Below are positions 1 through 7,340 of a stretch of DNA of 19,316 bases, piece by piece. The position numbers and the translations under genes are program-made. The notes beneath the pieces are model-generated. The model ran no database searches, was not told the origin of the DNA, and saw nothing but the letters and a program-made list of their open reading frames with translations. How positions within the stretch are numbered: position 1 is the first letter of the stretch; each line of letters opens with the position of its first letter. The stretch comes from an uncultured Collinsella sp. (GTDB lineage Bacteria > Actinomycetota > Coriobacteriia > Coriobacteriales > Coriobacteriaceae), in contig CATYJC010000026.1 in the NCBI GenBank assembly GCA_958407555.1, positions 1 through 19,316 of the forward strand, given 5' to 3'.

Positions 1-136
1 CGAGCTCCAGCAGGAGTTCGCCGACTTTGCTACCTCGGTCGACAAATCGAAATTTGCCGTACAAAAGGCCCTCGATGAGCTAAACGCCACGACGAAGAAA
101 ATCTTGAACCAGGAGTTAGGACTCGGAGATGTTTAA
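1..136 (+). CDS. hsdS: Type I restriction specificity subunit HsdS, C-terminal end only
   Basis: The reading frame from position 2 is open to a TAA at 134-136 and encodes a C-terminal tail containing DKSKFAVQKALDEL. This is typical of the coiled-coil end of HsdS target-recognition subunits, which often finish with DKSKFxxQK followed by a short helical segment. HsdS sets the DNA sequence recognised by the type I restriction-modification complex. The rest of the gene lies outside the window. It overlaps the start of hsdR by 8 nt, which fits one operon with translational coupling. Only about 44 residues are visible, so the call depends on that motif and on the neighbouring hsdR. Confidence 0.75.
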   Translation, partial: ELQQEFADFATSVDKSKFAVQKALDELNATTKKILNQELGLGDV

Positions 137-3041
137 CGAGGACAACACCATCGAGCAAATGAGCGTCGAGGCGCTTGTCAGCCTTGGCTGGAGATACGTG
201 GCTGCCGAAGACCTCCCGCGCCGCCATGCCGACGTCATGGTCGAGCCCATGGTCAAGGATGCCCTCATCAGGCTTAACCCTGAGATCGCAGAAGACCCCG
301 ATCGCGCCGACGAGACCATCTACCGACTCAGGGCCCTCATTCAGTCCACAAGTCCGCAGAACCTGGTCTCCACCAACGAGCGGTTCAAAAAGCTCGTCAT
401 CGAGGAGAACTCATTCCCCTACGGCAAAGACGGCCGCATGGTCCCCATCCGCTTCTTTGGCACGGCGGCGGACGGCGATCTTGATAAAAACGAGTACATC
501 GTCACCAACCAGTGGGTCTACCCCCAGGAGCAGGGCGGCAAACGCCTCGACCTCGTCCTTCTTGTCAATGGATTTCCGCTCGTCATCGGCGAGTTCAAGA
601 CGCCGGTGCGCGATTCGATAACCTGGCTCGACGGCGCTGGCGACATCGCTAAATATGAGAAGAGCATCCCGCAGATGTTCGTCTGTAGCGCCATCAACTT
701 CGCCAGCGAAGGAAAATGCTATCGCTACGGGTCGGTGAATATGCCTCCCGAGATGTGGGGACCCTGGCATGAGGGCGACAAGAAGAGCGAGGGCACACTT
801 GCCGACGTCAAGAGAAGCATGGCGTCCATGCTAACCCCCACGAACGTCATGGACATCTTCCAGTTCTTCACGCTCTTCGCCACCGACAAGAAGCATCGAC
901 GCATCAAGCTGATCTGTCGCTACCAACAGTTCGAGGGCGCGAACCTCATCGTGGACCGCGTCCGCGCAGGATACCCGAAGCGTGGCCTCATTTGGCATTT
1001 CCAGGGCTCAGGAAAGTCACTGCTCATGGTATTCGCCGCCCAGAAGCTGCGCATGGTCCCCGAACTCAAGAACCCGACCGTCGTCATCGTGGATGACCGA
1101 GTCGACCTCGAGACCCAGATCACGGGGACCTTCAACGCATCCGATATCCCCAACCTCGCAAGCGCCGGCAGCAAGGAGGAGCTTGAGTCCTTCTTCAAGC
1201 AGGACATGAGAAAGATCCTCATCACCACCATCTTCAAATTCGGCGAGGTTGCGGGGACGCTCAACGAGCGCGAGAACATCATCCTCATGGTCGACGAGGC
1301 GCACCGCACCCAAGAGGGCGACCTCGGCGAGAAGATGCGACTCGCCTTGCCAAACGCCTTCTTCTTCGGCTTGACCGGCACGCCCATCAACCGAACCGAC
1401 AAGAACACGTTCCATACCTTCGGTGCCAAAGAGGACAAGTCCGGCTACATGAGCCGCTATTCCTTCGCCGACTCCATCCGCGACCACGCCACATTGCCGC
1501 TCCATTTTGAAACCGTTCCCGTCGAGCTCCACGTCAACCAAGAGGTCGTGAACACCGCCTTTGACGAAATGACCCGAGACCTCAGCAAAGAGGACAAAGC
1601 AGAGCTTACCAGGCGCGTCAAGATCGAAGCCGTCATGAAGGCTCCCGACCGCATTCACAAGGTGTGTGAACACATTGCCAAACACTTCAAATCGAAGGTT
1701 GAGCCCGACGGCTTCAAGGCGCAAGTAGTCTGCTACGACCGAGAGTGCTGCTTGCTGTATAAAGAGGAGCTCGACAAGCTCTTGGGCGCTGATGCAGTCA
1801 CCATCGTCATGGACACGAACAACGACAAGGAGGACCGGTACAAGGCATATCGTCGCGATCGCGATGCCGAGGAAAAGCTCCTTGACCGTTTCCGCGACCC
1901 GGACGATCCGCTCAAGATTCTCATCGTCACTGCGAAGCTGCTCACGGGGTTCGATGCGCCCATCCTGCAAACTCAGTACCTTGACAAGCCCTTACGCGAC
2001 CACACGCTATTGCAGGCAATCTGTCGAACCAACCGTGTCTACAATGACAAGAAGACATTCGGTCTCATCGTTGACTATATCGGCCTCTTCGACAACGTCG
2101 CCAAGTCTCTGCACTTCGACGAGGCCGAGGTGCAGAAGGTCATAACCAACATCGACGAGGTAAAGGCCGAGCTACCCGGGCTTATGCATTGCTGTCTTGA
2201 GTACTTCTCAACGGTCAGAGACCGCCGCAGCGCGGATTGGGAGTCCCTTCTCGAAGCTCAACAATGCCTGCCAACGACAAAGGTGAAAGACCAGTTTGGG
2301 GCCGACTTCTCGGTCTTGAACAGAGCGTGGGAAGCCCTTTCGCCCGACCCATGTCTCAATCCCTACAAGCCCGATTTCATCTGGCTCTCGCAGGTCTACG
2401 ATTCCGTGAGACCGGTAGACAATCGCGGGAAGCTCATCTGGGCAGCGCTCGGGCCCAAGACAATCGAGCTCGTGCACGAGAACATCACCGTCGAGAGAGT
2501 CCGAGACGATGACGACATCCTTGAACTCGACGAGGACATGATCGAGCACTTCATCAACGACAAGGGCAATACCGAGAAGATCACGCGTAAGCTGGAGATA
2601 GATCTCGTCGCCCGAATCCGCAGGCACGATAAGAATGGCAAGTTCCAGAAGCTCGGCGAGCGCCTGGAGGACCTGAGGGAACGTCACGAGCAAGGTCTCA
2701 TCAACAGCGTCGAGTTCCTCAAGATGCTCATCGACCTCGCCAAAGAAGCACGAGCCGCCGAAAAGGAAGTCGTGCCCGAGGAAGAGGAGGACAAGGGAAA
2801 GGCTGCTCTCACTGAGCTCTTTAACGGCATCAAGAACGGCGACACGCCTATCATCGTCGAGAACATCGTCAATGACATTGACGAGATCGTTAAGATAACT
2901 CGCTTCGACGGCTGGCAAGCTACCACGACTGGCGTGAAAGAGGTTAAAAAACAGCTCCGCGCCATTCTATGGATGCGCTACAAGCTCAAAGACCAGGCTC
3001 TTTTTGATAAGGCGTATTCGTATATCGAACTCTACTATTAG
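129..3041 (+). CDS. hsdR: Type I restriction endonuclease subunit R (HsdR)
   Basis: This is the 970-residue motor and nuclease subunit of a type I restriction-modification complex, which translocates and cuts unmodified DNA. The N-terminal PD-(D/E)xK nuclease is visible as RLDLVLL with D141, then GEFK with E155 and K157. The SF2 helicase core follows: Walker A QGSGKS at 292-297, DEAH at 389-392, TGTP at 416-419, and a motif VI-like QAICRTNR near 629-636. The C-terminal end (YIELYY) is typical, and the length is normal for the family, so the gene looks intact. The ATG at 129 sits inside the end of hsdS and has AGGAG at 113-117, about 11 nt upstream. hsdM must lie upstream, outside the window. 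Type I systems are commonly exchanged horizontally. Confidence 0.95.
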   Translation: MFNEDNTIEQMSVEALVSLGWRYVAAEDLPRRHADVMVEPMVKDALIRLNPEIAEDPDRADETIYRLRALIQSTSPQNLVSTNERFKKLVIEENSFPYGKDGRMVPIRFFGTAADGDLDKNEYIVTNQWVYPQEQGGKRLDLVLLVNGFPLVIGEFKTPVRDSITWLDGAGDIAKYEKSIPQMFVCSAINFASEGKCYRYGSVNMPPEMWGPWHEGDKKSEGTLADVKRSMASMLTPTNVMDIFQFFTLFATDKKHRRIKLICRYQQFEGANLIVDRVRAGYPKRGLIWHFQGSGKSLLMVFAAQKLRMVPELKNPTVVIVDDRVDLETQITGTFNASDIPNLASAGSKEELESFFKQDMRKILITTIFKFGEVAGTLNERENIILMVDEAHRTQEGDLGEKMRLALPNAFFFGLTGTPINRTDKNTFHTFGAKEDKSGYMSRYSFADSIRDHATLPLHFETVPVELHVNQEVVNTAFDEMTRDLSKEDKAELTRRVKIEAVMKAPDRIHKVCEHIAKHFKSKVEPDGFKAQVVCYDRECCLLYKEELDKLLGADAVTIVMDTNNDKEDRYKAYRRDRDAEEKLLDRFRDPDDPLKILIVTAKLLTGFDAPILQTQYLDKPLRDHTLLQAICRTNRVYNDKKTFGLIVDYIGLFDNVAKSLHFDEAEVQKVITNIDEVKAELPGLMHCCLEYFSTVRDRRSADWESLLEAQQCLPTTKVKDQFGADFSVLNRAWEALSPDPCLNPYKPDFIWLSQVYDSVRPVDNRGKLIWAALGPKTIELVHENITVERVRDDDDILELDEDMIEHFINDKGNTEKITRKLEIDLVARIRRHDKNGKFQKLGERLEDLRERHEQGLINSVEFLKMLIDLAKEARAAEKEVVPEEEEDKGKAALTELFNGIKNGDTPIIVENIVNDIDEIVKITRFDGWQATTTGVKEVKKQLRAILWMRYKLKDQALFDKAYSYIELYY

Positions 3042-3062
3042 GTAACAGAAGACAGACTTCTA

Positions 3063-3105
3063 GGGACGTTCCGCATTAACCATTTCATAGGATGTGGAGC
3101 GTCCC
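3063..3105. repeat. Imperfect palindrome downstream of hsdR
   Basis: GGGACG (3063-3068) and CGTCCC (3100-3105) form the outer arms. A second step, TCCGCA with TGTGGA, contains one G-U wobble, giving a hairpin of about 43 nt in the 224-nt gap between the convergent hsdR and exonuclease genes. There is no T-run after either side, so it is not a textbook terminator. It resembles other GGGACG/GTCCCC-rich intergenic palindromes in this window (near 7200, 10513, 10881 and 13052). I see no gene in the rest of 3042-3265. Confidence 0.5.
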
Positions 3106-3265
3106 AATTTGAACGAGTAACGTCTTGCGATGGGCAAATGTTACAGTCCCAATGGCTCGACAACCCTTTCATAGTCTGGTGTTTAAGTCTTCACTAGAAG
3201 CCATCCACACTTTGTAGTTAATTGATTCCTTCTTCGCAGGCGAAAACGACAATGATGTCCGCCCC

Positions 3266-4000
3266 CTACCTCCCCTCCGCCTTCAGCTTCAGCAGCAGGT
3301 CGCTCAGTTTGGGGCACTTGCTGGAAAGGCGCGTCTGGGGTCGCTCGCCCATCCCCCACCGCTGGCGGACTTCCTGGGCGCGCGGGCTCACACGGTAGTC
3401 CCCGTCCATCATCTGTTTGAGCAACTTGGCGGTTACGCGCGCATCGGCAAGGGCGCTGTGGGCGTGACCCGTCGACTCGTCAAACTCGATGCCAAACCAC
3501 GTTGCCGTGTCGCCCAACGAGACGCGCCCGTGGCTGCCCATGTCCATGATCGAGGTATAAAACGCCTGCAGGTCGGCCCAGTCCGTAGGAAATGCGGAAA
3601 GGTCGATGCGCTTTGCCTGGCACTCGGTCAAAAGCTGTCGACGGTCCGCCCCGCTCCAGCAAACCACCTGGGCGGAGTAGCGACCGATCCAATCGCTGAG
3701 CCTTTTGATCACCACATAGAGCGGATCGGCCATCGCGGTGTCCACGGCCGATATCCCCGTAAGCTCGCGGACGGGAAACGCAACGCCTTCGGTAAATTCC
3801 GTCTGCACAAACTGCGAGAACTCGCCCATAACGTTGCCGTGGTAATCGAGCTTGACGGCGCCGACCCCGATAATCTCGTTGCGCAGTCCACGGCGCTGGC
3901 GCTGCTTTGGCACCGGCGCAAACTCAAAGTCCAGCACAATCTGGCGCGCAAAGTTCGTCGTATCGATAGCCGAGATACCCGGCGTCTTTTCAGCTGACAC
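3266..4000 (-). CDS. DEDDh-family 3'-5' exonuclease
   Basis: A 244-residue protein with the DEDDh exonuclease signatures. Exo I is VLDFEF with D24 and E26, Exo II is WSGADRRQL with D119, and Exo III is GHAHSALADA with H181 and D186. These acidic residues and the histidine bind two metals and hydrolyse nucleic acid from the 3' end. The overall layout resembles stand-alone KapD/ERI-1-like exonucleases rather than a polymerase proofreading domain, and the substrate (RNA or DNA) cannot be told from sequence. The chosen start is GTG at 3998-4000, preceded by GAGAAAGG about 8 nt upstream. The last 40 residues are basic and poorly characteristic. The gene converges on hsdR and appears monocistronic. 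Confidence 0.85.
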   Translation of the reverse strand: MSAEKTPGISAIDTTNFARQIVLDFEFAPVPKQRQRRGLRNEIIGVGAVKLDYHGNVMGEFSQFVQTEFTEGVAFPVRELTGISAVDTAMADPLYVVIKRLSDWIGRYSAQVVCWSGADRRQLLTECQAKRIDLSAFPTDWADLQAFYTSIMDMGSHGRVSLGDTATWFGIEFDESTGHAHSALADARVTAKLLKQMMDGDYRVSPRAQEVRQRWGMGERPQTRLSSKCPKLSDLLLKLKAEGR

Positions 4001-4024
4001 GGTTAGGGCCTTTCTCCGTTGCTG

Positions 4025-4062
4025 GCCGCTTGCTAAATAAGCGGCTACTTAAGCGGCTACTT
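4025..4062 (-). repeat. Hairpin plus duplicated 12-mer in the exonuclease leader
   Basis: GCCGCTT (4025-4031) and AAGCGGC (4039-4045) are perfect 7-bp arms around a 7-nt loop. The 12-mer AAGCGGCTACTT occurs twice back to back, at 4039-4050 and 4051-4062. In the leftward leader of the exonuclease, the arm nearest the gene can therefore pair with either copy. Function unknown. It may be a local duplication or a weak regulatory structure. Confidence 0.5.
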
Positions 4063-4244
4063 TGCCGTAAGGATAGGCGCTCGTGCGGACATGAAATCGC
4101 CCAGCGCAGCCCTCTGACACACTTGCTTAAAGCCGCGCTTTGAGAGAATCGCGTCGCTATTATTATCGAACATATATTCGTATTTATGACTGCAGTTTGA
4201 TAGACTGGTTATTGTTGACGGCAGTTCCATGTGCCGGGCAGTGC

Positions 4245-4262
4245 CCTCCATGCGACGGGAGG
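4245..4262 (+). promoter_or_regulatory. Strong SD in a sequestering hairpin, small-peptide gene
   Basis: The Shine-Dalgarno GGGAGGTGAT (4257-4266) is almost a full anti-16S match and lies 7 nt (from GGGAGGT) before the ATG at 4271. It is one of the best ribosome sites in the window. CCTCC (4245-4249) can pair with GGAGG (4258-4262) across an 8-nt loop. GGGCA (4236-4240) can also pair with TGCCC (4266-4270), enclosing the site. Such masking is common in type I toxin mRNAs. Confidence 0.55.
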
Positions 4263-4270
4263 TGATGCCC

Positions 4271-4396
4271 ATGACCGATCTGATTGATTTCGTGAAACTC
4301 CTGACCGCTTTGGTCTCGCTCCTCACGGCGCTTATCGGACTTTCCGAGGCACTTAAGCAGCGTACGAAGCAGAAAAAGAGGGGTCGACGCCACTAA
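4271..4396 (+). CDS. Small hydrophobic peptide with basic tail, candidate type I toxin
   Basis: A 41-residue open frame begins MTDLIDFVKLL. Residues 4-24 form one continuous hydrophobic helix rich in Leu, Ala and Val. They are followed by SEALK and a strongly basic tail (QRTKQKKRGRRH). One transmembrane helix plus a positive end is the usual build of membrane-acting type I toxins such as Fst, TxpA and Ldr, but I recognise no specific family. A near-perfect SD supports real translation. The in-frame ATG at 4265 is a less likely start because it overlaps the SD. The coding end folds with downstream bases (GGGGTC near the stop with GACCCC at about 4403-4408). It stands alone between the leftward exonuclease and permease genes. 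An ordinary small membrane protein is the alternative. Confidence 0.6.
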   Translation: MTDLIDFVKLLTALVSLLTALIGLSEALKQRTKQKKRGRRH

Positions 4397-4660
4397 GGCG
4401 ATGACCCCTTAATCGAAGTAACGGCGCTGCCCAGATATCACCCTTGGGCTGCCGTCAACCTTATTCTACCCACGGGCGCCAGGTTTAACAAATGGATTTT
4501 CGGTAACGAGGCCTCGGCGCCCGCTCCTGCGTTCGCTCAACTCGTCGCTCTACTCCAGCCACCACTCAACATCCACGGAGCAATCAACCGCAAATGCTAA
4601 AGACCACGCGATCGGGCAAAGCCCCGTCACCAACAACACAGGACGAACCCTCAGCTTCCT

Positions 4661-4694
4661 TTACGTTATAGCTAGCTATAACGTAATTCGACAA
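4661..4694 (-). promoter_or_regulatory. Perfect 26-bp palindrome with a possible leftward promoter
   Basis: Positions 4661-4686 are a perfect dyad with no loop: half-site TTACGTTATAGCT followed at once by its reverse complement. On the minus strand, TTGTCG (4694-4689), an 18-nt spacer and TATAAC (4670-4665) make a plausible sigma-70 promoter reading towards the small-peptide gene. The palindrome would then cover the spacer and -10, as an operator does. The rest of 4397-4790 contains GGGCGCC/GGCGCCC arms (4474-4480 and 4516-4522) and no gene that I can support. Confidence 0.4.
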
Positions 4695-4742
4695 GCGACA
4701 CACGCAAAAGGGGCGATTGAAGTGCGGTCTGGCGCCGCATGA

Positions 4743-4774
4743 CGTCGGCGGACGAGGCGATGCGTCCGCCGACG
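4743..4774 (-). terminator. GC-rich 12-bp hairpin after the permease gene
   Basis: CGTCGGCGGACG (4743-4754) and CGTCCGCCGACG (4763-4774) are perfect 12-bp inverted repeats with an 8-nt loop. They sit 16 nt beyond the permease stop codon. The position is right for a transcript end. There is no T-run on the minus strand, so it may instead stabilise the 3' end or depend on Rho. Confidence 0.5.
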
Positions 4775-4790
4775 AATAGCACCGAATTGG

Positions 4791-6185
4791 CTACTTCTTG
4801 CTCTCGGGCAAGACCAGATCCACGGCAGCGTCCTTGGCAGCATCGATGTGCTGAGCCACGGCCGGCGTCTGCGGAAGGATCAGGTTAAGGACAATGGCCA
4901 TGATGGCGGTGGGGGTTACGGCATTGGAGCCGATAACGGTGGACACCCAGGTGGGCATACCCTCGCCGGCAAGGCAACCGCTGGCCATCCAGATACCCAG
5001 GCCAAAGACGACGGAAGTACCTACGATGGTGGTAGTGCGCTGCGTGAGGCCATCGCGGATGAACATGCGCACGCCGTTCATGGTGATGGTGCCAAAGACG
5101 CCGACGGTCGCGCCGCCGATGACGGGCTGCGGGATAGCGGAAAGGACGGCAGAGAGCTGCGGGAACAGACCGGCGATGGCAAAGACGGCCGCGATGGTCA
5201 CAAAGACCCACTTGTTGACGACCTTGTTGGAGCAGATGATGCCCACATTCTGGCCAAGGGCGCTGGTGGGAAGACCGCCCAGCAGGCCGCCGACCATAGA
5301 GGTGATGCCCTGGGACACGATAGCGCCGGAGAGCTCGCGCTCAGTGGGCATACGGTCGATGGAGCCCAGGCAGGCGGCGGAGACGTCACCGATAACCTGG
5401 ATGGCAACCATGGGGAACACGACGGCGAGGGTAATGCAGACCTCGGGATCAAACTCGAGCGCGTAGGGCATGAGCTTGGGAAGGGCGAAGACCTGAGCGG
5501 TGGCGACGCTGGAGAAATCGATCATGCCAAAGGGGATCGAAACGATCATGCCAACGATCATGCCAAAGAACACGGATCCCAGCTTGAGCGTGCCCTTGCC
5601 AAAGTTGGCGAGCGCAAAGACCACGGCAAACGTGATAAGAGCGACGCACCATGCCTGCGGGGTGCCCCACAGCGGCGTACCCATACCGCCGGCCATATAC
5701 TTGACGGCCGTGGGATACAGCGAAACGCCGATGGAGAAGATGACCGTACCGGTCACGACGGGCGGGAACAGCCACTTGATCTTGCTGTAGGCCAGACCAA
5801 AGAGGGCCGCGACGGCACCGCCGACAATCTCGCCGCCCAGCAGCGCACCAAAGCTAAAGCCCGAGGCGCCCATGGCCTGAAGGGCCGGCAGGAACGCGAA
5901 CGAGACGCCCATGACGATGGGCAGGCCGCCGCCGATGCGACGGAAGGGAGCGAAGGCCTGAAGGGCTGTGTCGAGTGCCGAAAGAATGAGCGCAACCTGA
6001 ATGATGTCGGTGCTCTGCTGGCTATTAAAGCCGTAGACGCCGGCCATGATGACCGCCGGGGTAATGATGCCGGCAAACGATGCCAGTACGTGCTGAAGGG
6101 CACACGGGATCATTTCCTTAACGGGCGGCATGCCTTCGCGAGTGAACAGGGCTTCAGTGCCGTTCGTAACCGTCTCCTGGGCCAT
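4791..6185 (-). CDS. NCS2-family purine/pyrimidine (xanthine/uracil type) permease
   Basis: A 464-residue, highly hydrophobic membrane protein of the nucleobase-ascorbate transporter family (NCS2), which imports xanthine, uric acid, uracil or similar bases with protons. Family marks are QHVLASFAG in the first membrane segment (Q31-H32), the TM8-like segment ending IGD (G266-D267), and GQNVGIICSNKVVNKW (from 311) matching the NCS2 signature around QNxG. At the TM8 position where XanQ and UraA carry a conserved Glu, this protein appears to have Gln (Q263), which could alter substrate or proton coupling. I chose ATG at 6185 (MAQETVTNG), preceded by GGTGG. An upstream in-frame start would add an implausible 29-residue basic leader. 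It is divergent from a YheO-like regulator that probably controls it. Confidence 0.9.
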   Translation of the reverse strand: MAQETVTNGTEALFTREGMPPVKEMIPCALQHVLASFAGIITPAVIMAGVYGFNSQQSTDIIQVALILSALDTALQAFAPFRRIGGGLPIVMGVSFAFLPALQAMGASGFSFGALLGGEIVGGAVAALFGLAYSKIKWLFPPVVTGTVIFSIGVSLYPTAVKYMAGGMGTPLWGTPQAWCVALITFAVVFALANFGKGTLKLGSVFFGMIVGMIVSIPFGMIDFSSVATAQVFALPKLMPYALEFDPEVCITLAVVFPMVAIQVIGDVSAACLGSIDRMPTERELSGAIVSQGITSMVGGLLGGLPTSALGQNVGIICSNKVVNKWVFVTIAAVFAIAGLFPQLSAVLSAIPQPVIGGATVGVFGTITMNGVRMFIRDGLTQRTTTIVGTSVVFGLGIWMASGCLAGEGMPTWVSTVIGSNAVTPTAIMAIVLNLILPQTPAVAQHIDAAKDAAVDLVLPESKK

Positions 6186-6314
6186 TTGACCACCAATCCT
6201 AGAAGTAGTTGTTTTCGCATCTAACATTCTATTGTGACGCAGTGCGGGGCTGAGGTTATGCCTTCGTTGCATATCGTATTGAAGATTTCTCTCATTCTCA
6301 ATAATAATTTTTTG

Positions 6315-6343
6315 TTATCAGACTATTCTTCAGCTGAGATAAT
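6315..6343 (+). promoter_or_regulatory. Putative promoter for the YheO-like regulator
   Basis: TTATCA (6315-6320), a 17-nt spacer and GATAAT (6338-6343) form a reasonable sigma-70 promoter reading right. It lies in the 352-nt divergent gap 6186-6537, which is clearly more AT-rich than its surroundings. The AT-rich run at 6295-6313 could serve the leftward permease promoter. GGTCGACC (near 6400) is a small palindrome that might be an operator. I looked for a purine riboswitch before the permease and did not find one. Confidence 0.4.
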
Positions 6344-6537
6344 GCATTTCCGCAGTTCAGGAAAGTGTCTGGTCAAAATAACATCTAACTTTTCTTTTGG
6401 TCGACCGTTTACCGCCAAAATCCTTCCGCTCGTCTGTATTACGCAATGTACCTGCGAATATGCGAGTCAATAGACGCCGTGTTACCATGATAAAAAATTG
6501 TTATGAACATTTCCGATTTCACCCAAAGGAGTTGCTC

Positions 6538-7194
6538 GTGAACGAGACCGTACGCCGCTTTTTGCCGATGGTCGATTTCCTGGAGCAGATACTCGGCAAA
6601 AACAGCGAAATCGTCCTGCACGATTTCTCGGATCCCGACCACGCCATCGTCGATATTCGCAACGGTATCGTGAGCGGCCGCAAGGTCGGCGGTCCCGCCA
6701 CCGATCTGGCACTCAAGATTATGCACGACCCCAAGTATCGCGACCTGCCGTTTATTACGGGCTGCGAGGGGCGCGGGGCCGGCGGCAAGACGCTGGAATC
6801 CGCGACGTACTTTATCCGTGAGGACGGCGAGATCGTCGGCATGCTGTGCGTCAACACCGATCTTTCGGCCGTGCGCAACATCAATGCCATGGCCCAGCAG
6901 CTTATGGCCTGCTTCGACGCCGCACCAGTCCGCACGGAACCCTCCCCCATCGAAGTCGAGAGCCTTTCGGAGTCTACACAGGAGCTCATCGACCGCAGTA
7001 TTTCCGAGTTGCTGAGCGCGCGCGGGCTGGATGTGGCGTCGCTTGGTCAGAGCGACCGCGTGGACGTTATTCGCCACCTCAACGGCAACGGGGTGTTTAT
7101 GCTCAAGGGCGCCGTTGCCTGCGCTGCCACCGCGCTGGGCATCTCGGAGCCCAGCGTCTACCGCTACCTTCAAAAGGTCCGCAAGGAGGGCTAA
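6538..7194 (+). CDS. YheO-like PAS and HTH transcriptional regulator
   Basis: A 218-residue protein with an N-terminal YheO/PAS_6-type sensor and a C-terminal HTH. The sensor (about residues 8-120) contains EIVLHDFSDPDHAIVDIRNG, FITGCEGRG and IVGMLCVNTDLS, typical of this family. The HTH (about 180-218) contains GAVACAATALGISEPSVYRY. Members are DNA-binding regulators that sense small ligands, probably nitrogenous ones. The start chosen is GTG at 6538 with AAAGGAG at 6525-6531, 6 nt before it. Upstream ATG and TTG codons lack such a site. Its divergent placement next to the NCS2 permease suggests local control of nucleobase uptake, which is an inference. Confidence 0.85.
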   Translation: MNETVRRFLPMVDFLEQILGKNSEIVLHDFSDPDHAIVDIRNGIVSGRKVGGPATDLALKIMHDPKYRDLPFITGCEGRGAGGKTLESATYFIREDGEIVGMLCVNTDLSAVRNINAMAQQLMACFDAAPVRTEPSPIEVESLSESTQELIDRSISELLSARGLDVASLGQSDRVDVIRHLNGNGVFMLKGAVACAATALGISEPSVYRYLQKVRKEG

Positions 7195-7199
7195 CCCAC

Positions 7200-7234
7200 T
7201 GATCCCTTGGGGACGGAGGAAAACGGATCATTTT
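7200..7234 (+). terminator. Hairpin with T-run after the YheO-like gene
   Basis: TGATCC (7200-7205) and GGATCA (7225-7230) are perfect 6-bp arms around a loop containing GGGGACGGAGG. TTTTT follows immediately. The stem is short and the loop long, so termination may be weak. The GGGGACGG core resembles other intergenic palindromes of the window. It may be a repeat copy that doubles as a terminator. Confidence 0.45.
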
Positions 7235-7340
7235 TGTCCGAGAAGCTGCTGAAGACTTTGTCCTGCTTAGGCTGCGGGTATCGCCCATCGCGACGTCGCC
7301 ACTATACTTTTGAGTATCTGAGCATTTTGAAAGGCAGGAT

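Larger units (their letters stand above)
4214..4459 (+). other. Complementary 5' and 3' flanks around the small-peptide gene
   Basis: GTTGACGGCAG (4214-4224) is the exact reverse complement of CTGCCGTCAAC (4449-4459). Nested inside, GGGCAG (4236-4241) matches CTGCCC (4427-4432). The two pairings enclose the small reading frame in the correct nested order, so its transcript could close into a long-distance structure. The 3' side can instead form a local hairpin (ACGGC/GCCGT and GCCCA/TGGGC, 4421-4455). This switch between local and long-distance pairing is known from hok and aapA type I toxin mRNAs. Its presence here is an inference from complementarity. Confidence 0.5.

Noticed and set aside
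4848..6224. Long open frame (458 codons) antisense to the permease
   Set aside because: Its product is low-complexity Asp/Gly/His/Lys-rich, as expected from the complement of a hydrophobic membrane-protein gene, and it has no family match or plausible ribosome site.
6186..6400. Purine riboswitch in the permease leader
   Set aside because: The AT-rich leader lacks the conserved three-way junction bases of the purine aptamer.
6397..6537. Upstream starts for the YheO-like regulator
   Set aside because: They lack ribosome sites and the added residues have no family match. GTG at 6538 has AAAGGAG at the right distance.
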